From Sphingobacterium gobiense (GTDB lineage Bacteria > Bacteroidota > Bacteroidia > Sphingobacteriales > Sphingobacteriaceae), in NCBI RefSeq assembly GCF_002980575.1, contig NZ_PVBS01000001.1, forward strand, positions 124,001 to 188,000: a stretch of DNA of 64,000 nt. Direction: 5' to 3'. Below, one piece after another: positions 1 through 9,665 of this stretch. Position 1 is the stretch's first letter; every line of letters begins with the position of its first letter. Both the position numbers and the translations under genes were made by a program. The notes beneath the pieces were generated by a model. That model did no database searches. It saw only the letters and a list, made by a program, of their open reading frames with translations, and was not told the origin of the DNA.

Positions 1-494
1 ACTTACCAGAAGGTAATTGGTATTATTATTTCGACAATACTTCGCTGGAGGGCGGGCAAGCACATGAGGTCGAAACGCCATTGGACGAAATGCCCATCTT
101 TATTCGTGGAGGAAGCGTAATTCCTGAATTTCCGGTGATGCAATACACAATGGAAAAGAATATCGATGCGCTAAAATTAAACATCTATTGGGGGCAAGGA
201 CGATATGAATCCCATGTTTATGCAGACCATGGTGAAACCTTTGCTTACGAACAAAATGTGTACAACGAAAAATATTTTATCGTTGAGGGAGAACAAAATA
301 GCTTTACTATTGTACAACATTTAGAGGGATTGTATCACGAACGTTTCGATAGTTATAAGATTTACGTTGTCGGGCTTCCATTTGATGTGGGCCATATCGA
401 AGTAGATGGAGATGTATTGGACATGTTGGTAGATGAAGAAGGCAAGCATTACATTTCCGTTGAAAAAGAATTTAGACGGTTAACGATTTCATAA
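1..494 (+). CDS. GH31 alpha-glucosidase, C-terminal fragment
   Basis: This is the C-terminal end of a glycoside hydrolase family 31 protein that enters from the left edge. The reading frame starts at base 3, and its first residues, LPEGNWYYYFD, are the typical start of the beta-sandwich that follows the GH31 barrel. A little further on, PIFIRGGSVIP is the conserved turn found near the C-terminus of alpha-glucosidases and alpha-xylosidases of this family. The catalytic barrel lies outside the window, so substrate cannot be judged. It ends 18 bases before glgB on the same strand, so it is probably the first visible member of a glycogen/maltodextrin operon, where an alpha-glucosidase would release glucose from alpha-glucans. 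Family assignment is fairly sure; exact specificity is inference. Confidence 0.85.
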   Translation, partial: LPEGNWYYYFDNTSLEGGQAHEVETPLDEMPIFIRGGSVIPEFPVMQYTMEKNIDALKLNIYWGQGRYESHVYADHGETFAYEQNVYNEKYFIVEGEQNSFTIVQHLEGLYHERFDSYKIYVVGLPFDVGHIEVDGDVLDMLVDEEGKHYISVEKEFRRLTIS

Positions 495-512
495 ATATAA
501 ACAACTGGGATT

Positions 513-2417
513 ATGGGGCAGGCAGTAGAGGTATATTCGTTATTCACGGACTTCGATATTAATTTATTCTGTGCAGGAAAGCATTTTAGGCTATATGAAA
601 AATTAGGATCACATACGGTGACGCATAATGGCAAAGAGGGCGTTCAGTTTGCCGTTTGGGCCCCTAATGCGACATCAGTTTCCGTGATAGGTAATTTTAA
701 TGGATGGAATCCACATAGTCATCAATTGTATGTCCGATGGGACAGTAGCGGTATTTGGGAGGGTTTCATTGAAGGACTACGGTTAGGAGAAGTGTATAAG
801 TATCACATCCATTCGAACACAGGGGAACATTTGGAGAAAGCAGATCCATTCGCATTGGTGAACGAACAGCCGCCTCACACGGCTTCCGTCGTAGGAACAA
901 CCTGGTACCAATGGAACGACCAAACATGGATGCGGCAAAGACAAGTGTATAATGCCCATGACAAACCTTTTTCCGTATATGAAATGCATATAGGTTCCTG
1001 GTTACGCGACCCGTCTGATCCTGAGCGTTTTTTAACTTACCGCGAGGTAGCGGGTAAATTGGTACCTTATCTTAAGGAAATGGGGTTTACGCACGTGGAA
1101 TTTATGCCTGTAATGGAACATCCTTTTTATCCTTCCTGGGGATACCAAATTACAGGTTATTTTGCAGCTTCTTCCCGTTATGGTAGTCCGCAAGATTTGA
1201 TGTACCTTATCGAAAGCCTACATAAAAATAATATCGGTGTTATCCTGGATTGGGTACCATCCCACTTCCCGGGAGATGCCCATGGCTTGTACAAGTTTGA
1301 TGGCTCTCACCTCTTCGAACATGAGGATCCACGCAAGGGCTTCCATCCCGACTGGAAATCATATATCTTTAATTATGGAAGAAATGAAGTCCGTTCTTTC
1401 TTAATTTCGAATGCTTTTTTCTGGTTGGACAGATACCATATAGATGGTTTGCGGGTAGATGCCGTGGCGTCTATGCTTTATCTGGACTATTCCCGCAATG
1501 AGGGGGAATGGATACCGAACGAACATGGCGGACGCGAAAACCTGGAAGCTGTACATTTTTTAAAAGAATTAAATGAGGCGGTGTACGCCCAGTTTCCTGA
1601 TGTTCAAACCATCGCAGAGGAATCCACATCATGGTCCGGTGTGAGTAGGCCTACGTTTGACGGAGGTTTGGGTTTCGGTATGAAATGGATGATGGGCTGG
1701 ATGCATGATACGTTAAACTATTTCAAGGAAGACCCGATTAATCGTAGATATCATCATGACAAGATAACCTTTGGAACGGTATACAGCTTCCATGAGAACT
1801 TTATGCTGCCGTTATCACACGATGAGGTGGTACATGGCAAGCAGTCTCTTATTTATAAGATGCCGGGCGATGAGTGGCAGAAGTTTGCTAACTTGCGTAC
1901 GCTGTATCTTTATATGTATACTTTCGTGGGAACTAAACTGCTGTTTATGGGAGGGGAATTTGGCCAAACCTCCGAATGGAATGTCAATCAATCCCTCGAC
2001 TGGCACCTCACGCAATTTGAACCGCATCGCGGTATACAACAATTTGTAAAAGACCTCAACATGTTATACCGGACGCAGCCCGCGTTATATGAACGAGCGT
2101 TTACTCCCGACGGTTTTCAATGGATAGAACTTGGCGACCATGAAAATAGTGTATTTGCCTTTCTACGTCGTGGGGCGATATCGTCCGATGATGTGCTGGT
2201 TGTGTTTAATCTTACACCCGTGGTAAGAAGTTACCGCGTTGGTGTACCGGTACCAGGCTTGTGGGAAGTAATCCTCAATTCGGACGATGTGCCCTATTAT
2301 GGAAGCGGGATACACCAGCGTGCGGCTCTTTCCGAGGAAATGGAGTGGATGGGCTGCGCAAATTCTATAACACTTAGATTACCTCCTCTTGGCGGATTAA
2401 TCCTCAAACAAGTTTAG
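513..2417 (+). CDS. glgB: 1,4-alpha-glucan branching enzyme GlgB
   Basis: GlgB cuts alpha-1,4 chains and rejoins them through alpha-1,6 links to branch glycogen. The 634-residue product has an N-terminal CBM48 domain (about residues 40-130), a GH13 barrel and a C-terminal all-beta domain. GH13 signatures are visible: DWVPSHFP from residue 246, DGLRVDAV at 311-318 (nucleophile Asp316), AEES around 368-371 (acid/base Glu) and SHDEVVHGK. The length matches short-form GlgB lacking the extra N1 domain of E. coli. The ATG at 513 was chosen because it gives a full CBM48 domain. The gene sits between the alpha-glucosidase and glgA, whose start is one base after its stop, so the genes are surely cotranscribed. 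Confidence 0.96.
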   Translation: MGQAVEVYSLFTDFDINLFCAGKHFRLYEKLGSHTVTHNGKEGVQFAVWAPNATSVSVIGNFNGWNPHSHQLYVRWDSSGIWEGFIEGLRLGEVYKYHIHSNTGEHLEKADPFALVNEQPPHTASVVGTTWYQWNDQTWMRQRQVYNAHDKPFSVYEMHIGSWLRDPSDPERFLTYREVAGKLVPYLKEMGFTHVEFMPVMEHPFYPSWGYQITGYFAASSRYGSPQDLMYLIESLHKNNIGVILDWVPSHFPGDAHGLYKFDGSHLFEHEDPRKGFHPDWKSYIFNYGRNEVRSFLISNAFFWLDRYHIDGLRVDAVASMLYLDYSRNEGEWIPNEHGGRENLEAVHFLKELNEAVYAQFPDVQTIAEESTSWSGVSRPTFDGGLGFGMKWMMGWMHDTLNYFKEDPINRRYHHDKITFGTVYSFHENFMLPLSHDEVVHGKQSLIYKMPGDEWQKFANLRTLYLYMYTFVGTKLLFMGGEFGQTSEWNVNQSLDWHLTQFEPHRGIQQFVKDLNMLYRTQPALYERAFTPDGFQWIELGDHENSVFAFLRRGAISSDDVLVVFNLTPVVRSYRVGVPVPGLWEVILNSDDVPYYGSGIHQRAALSEEMEWMGCANSITLRLPPLGGLILKQV

Positions 2418-2418
2418 T

Positions 2419-3831
2419 ATGCATGTAATACATTTAAGTGTCGAGTGTTTTCCATTGGCAAAAGTAGGCGGATTGGCTGATGTGGTAGGCGCATTGCCAC
2501 GATACCAGCGTAAACTCGGTATCGATGCATGGGTGGTATGTCCCTACTACGATAAGCCATTTACACGTGACAACGACTTTTTATCAATTGCCAAAGGTTC
2601 TTTTTTTCAGGGATCGGAAGAGCTGCACTATGAGATATTGAAGGAAACCGAGAACAGTTTAGGCTTCCCTCTTTTCCTAATTCGCATACCCGGTAAATTG
2701 GATAGACAGGAAGTATATTGCTATCCTGACGAGGCGGAGCAATGGATAGCTTTTCAACATGCATGTTTAGATTGGCTTAAAAACAGTGGGACTAAACCCG
2801 ATGTTATTAATTGCCACGATCACCATGTAGGTCTAATTCCTTTTTTAACAAAGTATGCTAATGACTTTAAAGAATTTGAAAAGGTGAAAACTGTATTTAC
2901 CGTGCATAACGGGCAATACCAAGGCTGGATGAACTGGAGCAAAAGCATCCTATTGCCCGCATTTGATACATGGAAATGGGGATTATTGGACTGGGACGGG
3001 CTTATCAATCCATTGGCGGCAGCTATAAAATGTTGTGATGCTTTTACGACCGTTAGTGAGGGGTACCTCCAAGAATTGTACACGCAAGCAAATGGATTGG
3101 AAGGCTTATTCTTTTCAGAAGCAGCAAAAGGTTATGGGATTGTCAATGGTATCGATGACGCCTATTGGAACCCGGCAGCGGATAAATTGATATCCGTTAA
3201 CTATGATGTTGAGTCCAACAAAAAAGGGAAAGCAAAAAATAAGAAAGCGTTTTGTGAAAAATATGGTCTGGACGAAACATTGCCTCTGCTGACATATATC
3301 GGCCGTTTTGCTGTCGAAAAAGGAGCGGATTTATTACCGGAAATTGTTGTAAATGTTTTTTCGTATACTGAAAATAAAATAAGTATATTTATACTAGGTT
3401 CAGGCGATACCCAGATTCAAGCTAATTTACAAGCTTTATTGGCGGCATATCCGGGTCGTCTTGCGACGTTCTTTGGCTATAATGAAACATTAGCACATGA
3501 GGTATATGCCGCGGCAGACATGATTTTGATGCCGTCGCGTGTAGAGCCTTGTGGCCTAAACCAATTGTACGCGATGAAATATGGTACTATTCCGATTGTT
3601 CGTGGAATAGGTGGACTAAAGGACACTGTGCGAGATATAAGTGAGAAGAATGGTTACGGTTTTGTGTTCTCAGACGCTACTTCTGAAGAAGCTGTTTCCG
3701 CCATTGGACGCGCCCTAGATTATATCGGGCAGCGGGGGAAAATGCAAAGAGTCCGAAGAAAAGAGATGGAGCTGGATTTTTCCTGGCATAAATCCGCTCA
3801 ACAGTATGTCAATTTGTATAACCAGTTATAA
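2419..3831 (+). CDS. glgA: Glycogen synthase GlgA (GT5)
   Basis: GlgA extends alpha-1,4-glucan chains from ADP-glucose. The 470-residue protein has the GT5 hallmarks: KVGGLADVVGALP at residues 15-27 (ADP-glucose-binding KxGGL loop) and RVEPCGLNQ with Glu376 in the place of the catalytic Glu377 of E. coli GlgA, followed by a GIGGLKDTV loop. The length equals the bacterial norm. The start codon follows the glgB stop after one base, and glgC starts ten bases after the stop here, so glgB-glgA-glgC form one transcription unit encoding the whole classical GlgCAB pathway. Confidence 0.96.
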   Translation: MHVIHLSVECFPLAKVGGLADVVGALPRYQRKLGIDAWVVCPYYDKPFTRDNDFLSIAKGSFFQGSEELHYEILKETENSLGFPLFLIRIPGKLDRQEVYCYPDEAEQWIAFQHACLDWLKNSGTKPDVINCHDHHVGLIPFLTKYANDFKEFEKVKTVFTVHNGQYQGWMNWSKSILLPAFDTWKWGLLDWDGLINPLAAAIKCCDAFTTVSEGYLQELYTQANGLEGLFFSEAAKGYGIVNGIDDAYWNPAADKLISVNYDVESNKKGKAKNKKAFCEKYGLDETLPLLTYIGRFAVEKGADLLPEIVVNVFSYTENKISIFILGSGDTQIQANLQALLAAYPGRLATFFGYNETLAHEVYAAADMILMPSRVEPCGLNQLYAMKYGTIPIVRGIGGLKDTVRDISEKNGYGFVFSDATSEEAVSAIGRALDYIGQRGKMQRVRRKEMELDFSWHKSAQQYVNLYNQL

Positions 3832-3841
3832 ATTTAATGGT

Positions 3842-5113
3842 ATGGCACATAAAGTAGTATCGATTGTATTGGGGGGGGGACGCGGAACACGCCTTTTCCC
3901 ATTGACAGAGCAGCGCTCCAAGCCAGCAGTTCCGATTGCAGGGAAATATCGTTTGGTTGACATTCCTATTTCCAACTGCCTGAATTCGGGATATAACAAG
4001 ATTTTCGTCTTGACACAGTACAATTCGGCCTCGTTAAATCAACACATCAAGAATTCCTACAATTTCAGTATTTTTAGTAAGGGCTTTGTGGACATACTTG
4101 CAGCCGAACAAACATTGGAGGGAGACCGATGGTTTGAAGGTACAGCGGACGCCGTCCGACGCACACAGAAGAATTTGGTCAATGTGGATTATGACTATGT
4201 ACTAATTTTATCGGGAGACCAACTTTACCAAATGGATTATTCGTCGTTGATTGACTTTCACGTGGAGAACGGTGGTGATGTCACCATAGCCACTATTCCG
4301 GTGAATGGTAAAGATGCAACAGGTTTTGGTATCTTAAAGGCAAATGAAATAAATGAGATTACGTCTTTCACAGAAAAGCCGGACAGCGAAGAGGTGTTAA
4401 ACTGGGGATCTGAAGTTTCGGAAGAGATGCAACATCAAGGTCGATTATACTTAGCGTCGATGGGAATCTACGTATTCTCTAAGGGCGTATTGCGAAAAAT
4501 GCTCACTGAAAACCCGGGAATGGATTTCGGGAAAGAGCTTATTCCTGATGCCATCGAGAGCCAAAAGGTATTGAGTTATCAGTTTGACGGATATTGGACA
4601 GATATTGGAACTATTCGTTCGTTTTTCGATGCGAATATTGGTCTGACCGATGACGTACCAGATTTCAACCTCTTTAATGAGACAGTCTTTACGCGCGCTC
4701 GTATGTTGCCGCCCTCTAAAATTTCGGGTACGACGTTGAACAATACGATAGTAGCCGACGGTTGTATCTTAAATGGAGATAAATTGGAACGCTCTGTAAT
4801 CGGTGTCCGCTCACGAATTGGAAAAGGAACAGTCATCAAATCAACCTATATGATGGGCGGAGATCATTATGAAGATCTTGAAGAAGTCATTACGCTGGGC
4901 AATACACAGCAACCGCCTCCGATAGGTGTGGGCGAGCGATGTTATATAGAAAATGCAATCCTCGATAAAAATTGCCGAATCGGAAATGACGTCCGTATAA
5001 AAGGTGGGATACATCTATCTGATGGTGATTTTTCAACACATACAATACGTGACGGTATCGTCGTTATCAAGCGTGATGCGGTAATTCCCAACGGAGCAAC
5101 AATCGGCTGCTAA
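3842..5113 (+). CDS. glgC: Glucose-1-phosphate adenylyltransferase GlgC
   Basis: GlgC makes ADP-glucose from glucose 1-phosphate and ATP, the committed step of glycogen synthesis. The N-terminal nucleotidyltransferase domain carries GGGRGTRLFPLT at residues 11-22 and KPAVPIAGKYRLVDIP just after it; the C-terminal third is a left-handed beta-helix with hexapeptide repeats, as is normal for the family. The ATG at 3842 is preferred over an in-frame ATG at 3806 that lies inside glgA, because the family N-terminus begins just before the GGGxGTRL motif. That gives 423 residues, the usual length. It is the last gene of the glg operon and is followed by a terminator-like hairpin. Confidence 0.95.
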   Translation: MAHKVVSIVLGGGRGTRLFPLTEQRSKPAVPIAGKYRLVDIPISNCLNSGYNKIFVLTQYNSASLNQHIKNSYNFSIFSKGFVDILAAEQTLEGDRWFEGTADAVRRTQKNLVNVDYDYVLILSGDQLYQMDYSSLIDFHVENGGDVTIATIPVNGKDATGFGILKANEINEITSFTEKPDSEEVLNWGSEVSEEMQHQGRLYLASMGIYVFSKGVLRKMLTENPGMDFGKELIPDAIESQKVLSYQFDGYWTDIGTIRSFFDANIGLTDDVPDFNLFNETVFTRARMLPPSKISGTTLNNTIVADGCILNGDKLERSVIGVRSRIGKGTVIKSTYMMGGDHYEDLEEVITLGNTQQPPPIGVGERCYIENAILDKNCRIGNDVRIKGGIHLSDGDFSTHTIRDGIVVIKRDAVIPNGATIGC

Positions 5114-5139
5114 ATCCTTACAATCTCAATTCAAATTTG

Positions 5140-5171
5140 AAAAGCTTTCCAAATAGTTGGAGAGCTTTTTT
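5140..5171 (+). terminator. Intrinsic terminator after glgC
   Basis: A 13-base-pair stem (5140-5152 with 5157-5169, one G-U pair, four-base loop ATAG) ends in a run of T. It lies 26 bases after the glgC stop and would end the glg operon. Confidence 0.75.
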
Positions 5172-5288
5172 CAGATAGATGTAGTAGTATTCTATATTTA
5201 TTCCGTCCTTTGTCGAAAAATGGCGTTTGTCTATCGGTAATGACACACGTTGTTGTTTCGGAATCAATAACTTAGAAGATAGAGATAA

Positions 5289-6578
5289 GTGGACAGAAAT
5301 AAGATTATCAAACAACATTATTGGAAGCTTTCGATTGTTTCAATTGGAATAGCTCTGGTTTGTAGTTTATTGGCATACACCTTGAAACATAGTACTGAAT
5401 GGTTAGAAATATCGGTGTTTGAATGGATTTCTGATACAAACACATGGTTTTTTCTATTATTTCCGAGCGTTGGTATTACAGCTATCTATTTTTTACGGAA
5501 ATGGTTGTTTCACAACCGTAAGAATAAGGGGTTAACGGAAATTTTCAAGACATTGGACGATAGAAAAGATCATCTTCCATTATTTAAGATTCCTTCCCAC
5601 TATATCAATGGCTTCTTGACAGTTGTTTTTGGAGGCTCAACCGGCGTGGAAGTATCTACGGTGGTAGCTACTGCATCTATTGGCAATGCGGTTTATGAAA
5701 AAGGAGGCGTCGCCAAGATGTACAAACGTGAACTGATTTGTGCAGGGGTAACGGCAGGCGTCGCGGTGTTATTCGGAAGTCCGTTCGCCGGTTGGCTCTT
5801 TGCTCTGGAAGTCGTCGCCAGGAAATTCAATAAGACACTTTTTCTGGCATCTACCACTGCCGCAATTACCTCGGGGATATTTATTTATTTTTTTGATAAT
5901 CGTCCATTTTTTAACTATACCGTGCAGGATTGGTATACTAGTGCGTTACCTTTTTTTATTCTTTTGAGTTTATTGTGTGGGCTGCTGTCCATTTATTTCA
6001 CGTTGTTGGTTACACGTATTAAACTATTTTTTTCGCAGATTAATAACAATTTTATACGCGTCAATCTCGGCGCACTTATAGTTGGGGGGCTAATTTTTTG
6101 TTTCCCGTTGTTGTATGGCGATAGCTATCATGGGTTAAAAGGGATTGTCGACACCGCGATAACAGGAGGGCAACTGTCTTTAGGTATACTTTTTCTAGTT
6201 ATTCTTCTGAAGCCTATCGCAGCTTCTTTAACTTTAGGGGCAGGCGGAGACGGGGGCGTTTTTGCCCCGAGTATCGTTGCAGGTGCGCTATTGGGGCTGG
6301 GGTTTGCGGTATGTTGTAATGCTCTCTTTGATACTAACCTTATTCTTATCAATTTCGTATTAGCTGGCGCGGCAGCAACATTATCGGCCTCTATCTACGC
6401 TCCCTTTACGGCTCTCTTTTTGACCTGTGGGTTGGCCGCTAATGGGTTCGAATTGTTTTTACCTATCTTAATTGTCTGTTTCCTGGCAAAATATAGCGCA
6501 CAGAAAATATTGCCCTATAACGCCTATACATATGATGGTTTTTTAGCCAAACGGAGGGTGACGGAGATGGCTGATTGA
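5289..6578 (+). CDS. ClC-family chloride channel/antiporter
   Basis: This 429-residue multi-pass membrane protein belongs to the ClC superfamily of chloride channels and H+/Cl- antiporters. GGVFAPS at residues 322-328 is the conserved GxFxP selectivity motif, and GSPFAGWLFALEVV (163-176) matches the ClC helix-G region. GGSTGVEVS (115-123) aligns with GREGP, keeping the gating Glu as Glu121. The first selectivity motif, GSGIP, appears replaced by NKGLTEI (79-85), so ion preference may differ from ClcA. No CBS domains follow. The start is a GTG; no ATG further downstream keeps helix B. It stands alone between a terminator and a long intergenic region. Family assignment is firm; transported ion is inference. 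Confidence 0.88.
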   Translation: MDRNKIIKQHYWKLSIVSIGIALVCSLLAYTLKHSTEWLEISVFEWISDTNTWFFLLFPSVGITAIYFLRKWLFHNRKNKGLTEIFKTLDDRKDHLPLFKIPSHYINGFLTVVFGGSTGVEVSTVVATASIGNAVYEKGGVAKMYKRELICAGVTAGVAVLFGSPFAGWLFALEVVARKFNKTLFLASTTAAITSGIFIYFFDNRPFFNYTVQDWYTSALPFFILLSLLCGLLSIYFTLLVTRIKLFFSQINNNFIRVNLGALIVGGLIFCFPLLYGDSYHGLKGIVDTAITGGQLSLGILFLVILLKPIAASLTLGAGGDGGVFAPSIVAGALLGLGFAVCCNALFDTNLILINFVLAGAAATLSASIYAPFTALFLTCGLAANGFELFLPILIVCFLAKYSAQKILPYNAYTYDGFLAKRRVTEMAD

Positions 6579-7118
6579 GGTCGCTTACCTAGGCATCGGT
6601 GTAGTCGAATATTAAAATCAGATTAATGAATATCAACAATACGTCCGGAAACGGTGGTAGTATTGCCATTCCCGGATAAACAAGCCGGTTGGGGCATTTC
6701 TCGATAAGGTATAATAAATAAAAAATATTCCTATATATGCAATATAATATCAATTCGAGCGTTTTTAATATAAGGAGAAGCAAAAAACGGTGAGCTCTCT
6801 AAAAGAGATGACGTTTAAAATAAAAGCTTGCTTTACGAAAATGTATCTGTAAAGAATAAGCAAAGGGTTTATTCGAAAAAAGAAACATAGAAACGGAAAG
6901 AAAAGATACGAAGTAGAGAAGCATGAAAGGGTTCAGATTGATCTGAACCCTTTCTCCTTGATATATCCATGGTAACCATAGTTTCCAATTATTTATTTAA
7001 CAATCATTTAACTGTTGGCTAAATAATTGTTAAGATTAAACCACTATATTTACAAAAAAAAATACTAGCCGAATAGACTAGACAAGAAACAAAAGATCAA
7101 TACCATTTTACACATTCA
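6579..7118. other. 540-base gap with no recognisable gene
   Basis: No convincing coding frame was seen on either strand between the ClC gene and the desaturase. The only strong structure is the perfect inverted repeat at 6925-6954. A weak TATATTTA box at 7045-7052 may be the desaturase promoter. Confidence 0.5.
6925..6954 (+). terminator. Perfect 14-bp inverted repeat, terminator-like
   Basis: Bases 6925-6938 and 6941-6954 are perfect complements separated by two bases. The right flank has only short T runs, so it is a modest terminator. It lies almost 350 bases beyond the ClC stop, so it may instead end a small untranslated transcript or protect a long 3' UTR. Confidence 0.5.
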
Positions 7119-8180
7119 ATGAGTTCATCCATTAAGTTCAACAATGTCAATACATTGTTCTCAAAATCCCTCAAATTTAAAATCAACGATTATTTCAGTA
7201 GTACATATAAAAAGAAAACCGGAAATAGACGAATATTTATTAAAGCAGCAGTCCTGTTAACCACTTTCACGCTGCTGTACACCATTTTAGTTTTTGTACA
7301 ACCACATTGGACTGTTGGTATCGTACTTTGTTTGCTGTTCGGAGTTAATCTTGCCGCTATTGGTTTCAATATCATGCACGATGCGGGACACAATTCATTC
7401 TCTGAAAACAAAAATCTAAATACCGTACTTTCTTATACCTTAAACCTATTAGGAGGCAATATCTATTTTTGGAAGCTTAAGCACAATATCGCGCATCACA
7501 CCTACACCAACATCGATGGTGAGGATCATGATATAGAAGTTAAATTTATGCGGATTCACCACGATCAGCAATTGAAGAAGCATCATCGTTACCAATCGTT
7601 TTATTTTATTTTCCTATATGGTGTTTCCTATTTAGCTTGGATTTTCTATCAGGATTATGAAAAATATTTTCGGCAGAAGATGGGGGGAAGCTCGACACGA
7701 TTCCACTTCCCACTGCGCGAACGGGTTATCTTTTGGACCAGCAAAGTGCTGCACTTTTTGATGTTTGTCGTTATTCCCATTGTATATGTGGGATGGCTAC
7801 CTACATTAATCGGATGGGGGATTGCTGGAGCTGTATGTGGTATCAGTTTAGCGACTGTTTTCCAGTTGGCACATGTTGTCTCTGAAACAGAGTTTAAAAC
7901 CATCGATCAATCGAAGGTCGAAGAGGAATGGATGATTCATCAGATTCAATCGACTGCTAATTTTGCTACCAAGAACAATGTGTTGACATGGTTGTTGGGG
8001 GGGCTTAATTTTCAAGTTGAACATCACCTTTTTCCTAGAATTAGTCATGTGCACTATCCCGCCATCAATAAGATTGTACAGCAAACCTGTAAAGAATACA
8101 ATATTCAATATATTGAGTTTAGATCGTTTCGACAAGCTTTTATGTCGCATGTCCGGGTAATCCAGGCGATGTCAAGATAA
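7119..8180 (+). CDS. Membrane fatty acid desaturase (front-end type)
   Basis: This 353-residue membrane di-iron desaturase introduces a double bond into an acyl chain. All three histidine boxes are present: HDAGH at 87-91, HNIAHH at 122-127 and QVEHH at 299-303. A Gln replacing the first His of box three is typical of front-end (delta-5/delta-6-like, linoleoyl-CoA desaturase) enzymes, but there is no N-terminal cytochrome b5 domain, as is usual in bacteria. Hydrophobic segments fall near residues 41-60, 65-85, 165-180 and 215-255. The gene is monocistronic. Desaturases of this type commonly adjust membrane fluidity in the cold, and the next gene pair is also cold-shock-like, so a shared role is possible but not shown. 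The exact position of the double bond is unknown. Confidence 0.9.
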   Translation: MSSSIKFNNVNTLFSKSLKFKINDYFSSTYKKKTGNRRIFIKAAVLLTTFTLLYTILVFVQPHWTVGIVLCLLFGVNLAAIGFNIMHDAGHNSFSENKNLNTVLSYTLNLLGGNIYFWKLKHNIAHHTYTNIDGEDHDIEVKFMRIHHDQQLKKHHRYQSFYFIFLYGVSYLAWIFYQDYEKYFRQKMGGSSTRFHFPLRERVIFWTSKVLHFLMFVVIPIVYVGWLPTLIGWGIAGAVCGISLATVFQLAHVVSETEFKTIDQSKVEEEWMIHQIQSTANFATKNNVLTWLLGGLNFQVEHHLFPRISHVHYPAINKIVQQTCKEYNIQYIEFRSFRQAFMSHVRVIQAMSR

Positions 8181-8217
8181 TATATTGATACAAATATCCA
8201 AAAGTGATGAAAAGTCT

Positions 8218-8247
8218 TTTATTTACAAATAATTAGCATTATCTTTG
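8218..8247 (+). promoter_or_regulatory. Likely promoter of the DEAD-box helicase/csp unit
   Basis: TATCTTTG at 8240-8247 matches the Bacteroidota -7 consensus TAnnTTTG exactly, and a T-rich TTTA stands about 19 bases upstream as a weak -33 box. The implied 5' leader is roughly 270 bases, long as in many cold-shock mRNAs. The leader also holds a perfect 14-bp palindrome at 8349-8362. The rest of 8181-8521 holds no gene. Confidence 0.55.
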
Positions 8248-8521
8248 ACGACATTAGGTCCTGTCGACGCTCTTTTTGATTCCGTTAGTCTAGCTTTCGC
8301 CATCACTCTTAGCTTTTTCAGTTTCCGTTAAGTTATCATAAATATAGACAGCACTAGTGCTGATTGGCGTCGTAACCCTCTGATCTGAACATCTCGATAT
8401 ATTACTGTTAACAAGCAAAAATATGTTCTCTTATTGATAGGCATTGCCTTGTCGAGACATACGATTGATAGTCTGTCCGAATTTTTAGATCGAGATAGGT
8501 TTCAGTCATAAATTAAATGAA

Positions 8522-9661
8522 ATGAGTTTTAACAATTTCGGGATAATAGATCCCATTGTAAGGGCCCTTAATGATATAGGATATTCCGCTGCTACTCCGA
8601 TACAGAAGCAGGCAATTCCCCTCATATTGAAAGGTAAGGATATTATAGGCTGTGCCCAAACGGGAACAGGAAAAACTGCTGCTTTTGCTTTGCCTGTGCT
8701 TAACTTACTGGCATCAGATACCAAGAAATACAATATGCCCCGTGCGTTAGTACTTGTCCCGACAAGGGAACTGGCTATACAAATTGACCAAAGTGTCGCA
8801 CAATACAGTAAAAATATTCGTGTAAATCGCTTGGCAATCTATGGGGGCGTTTCCCAGGTCGCTCAAGTAGAACGACTACGCAAGGGCGTAGACATGCTTG
8901 TTGCGACACCGGGTCGATTAATGGATTTAATCAATCAGGGTCATGTGAGCCTTAGTCAAATTCAAGTCTTAATATTGGATGAAGCGGATAGTATGTTGGA
9001 TATGGGATTTGTGCACGAAATTAAACGTATCTTAAAGTATATTCCTCAGAAAAGACAGACCTTATTCTTTTCGGCAACTATGCCAAATGAAATCCGCAAG
9101 TTTGCGAATACTATTCTTCACAACCCGGCCGAGATCAATGTTTCCCCTGTATCGTCTACAGCTGAGAAAATTGTACAGTCTGTTTCCTTTGTCGAAAAAA
9201 AGGACAAAGCTGCTTTTTTGGCTGGCGTTTTGCGGGATGGTCGTGTTACTCAAACTTTAATTTTTACACGTACAAAACATGGTGCAGATCGTTTAGCAAG
9301 GATATTGGGTAAAGGAGGGATATCAGCTGCTTGTATTCACGGAAACAAATCGCAGACGGCTAGACAAAAGGCTTTGTCATCTTTTAAAAATGGTGGGGTC
9401 AATATATTGATTGCCACTGATATTGCTGCGAGGGGGATTGATATTCAAGAGCTTCCATTCGTTATCAATTATGATCTGCCAGTTGATTCGGAAACATACG
9501 TACATCGTATTGGTCGGACAGGTAGGGCTGGGAAAGAAGGAAAAGCGCTCTCTTTATGCAGTGAAGAAGAAAAGCCTACTTTATTAAAAATTCAAAAGTT
9601 AATAGGCTTTCAATTGCCGATAACCGGAAAAAATAATAACAATTTATCAATAAATAATTAA
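8522..9661 (+). CDS. DEAD-box ATP-dependent RNA helicase (RhlE type)
   Basis: This 379-residue ATP-dependent RNA helicase unwinds short RNA duplexes, typically in ribosome assembly or mRNA decay. The helicase motifs are in order: Q motif ATPIQKQAIP, motif I AQTGTGKT (45-52), Ia PTRELA, Ib TPGR, II DEAD (153-156), III SAT, IV LIFTRT, V ATDIAARGIDI and VI HRIGRTGRAG. The C-terminal extension is very short, as in RhlE-like Bacteroidota proteins, so RNA targeting probably depends on partners. The CspA-like gene starts four bases after its stop, giving an evident helicase/cold-shock operon. A long leader upstream is consistent with cold regulation (inference). The subgroup label is less sure than the family. 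Confidence 0.94.
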   Translation: MSFNNFGIIDPIVRALNDIGYSAATPIQKQAIPLILKGKDIIGCAQTGTGKTAAFALPVLNLLASDTKKYNMPRALVLVPTRELAIQIDQSVAQYSKNIRVNRLAIYGGVSQVAQVERLRKGVDMLVATPGRLMDLINQGHVSLSQIQVLILDEADSMLDMGFVHEIKRILKYIPQKRQTLFFSATMPNEIRKFANTILHNPAEINVSPVSSTAEKIVQSVSFVEKKDKAAFLAGVLRDGRVTQTLIFTRTKHGADRLARILGKGGISAACIHGNKSQTARQKALSSFKNGGVNILIATDIAARGIDIQELPFVINYDLPVDSETYVHRIGRTGRAGKEGKALSLCSEEEKPTLLKIQKLIGFQLPITGKNNNNLSINN

Positions 9662-9665
9662 TACA

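Noticed and set aside
6589..6783. Hydrophobic minus-strand ORF and a short TVSGRIVD-like peptide after the ClC gene
   Set aside because: Length and composition are those of AT-rich noise; the eight-residue similarity to TonB-receptor N-termini has no continuation on either side.
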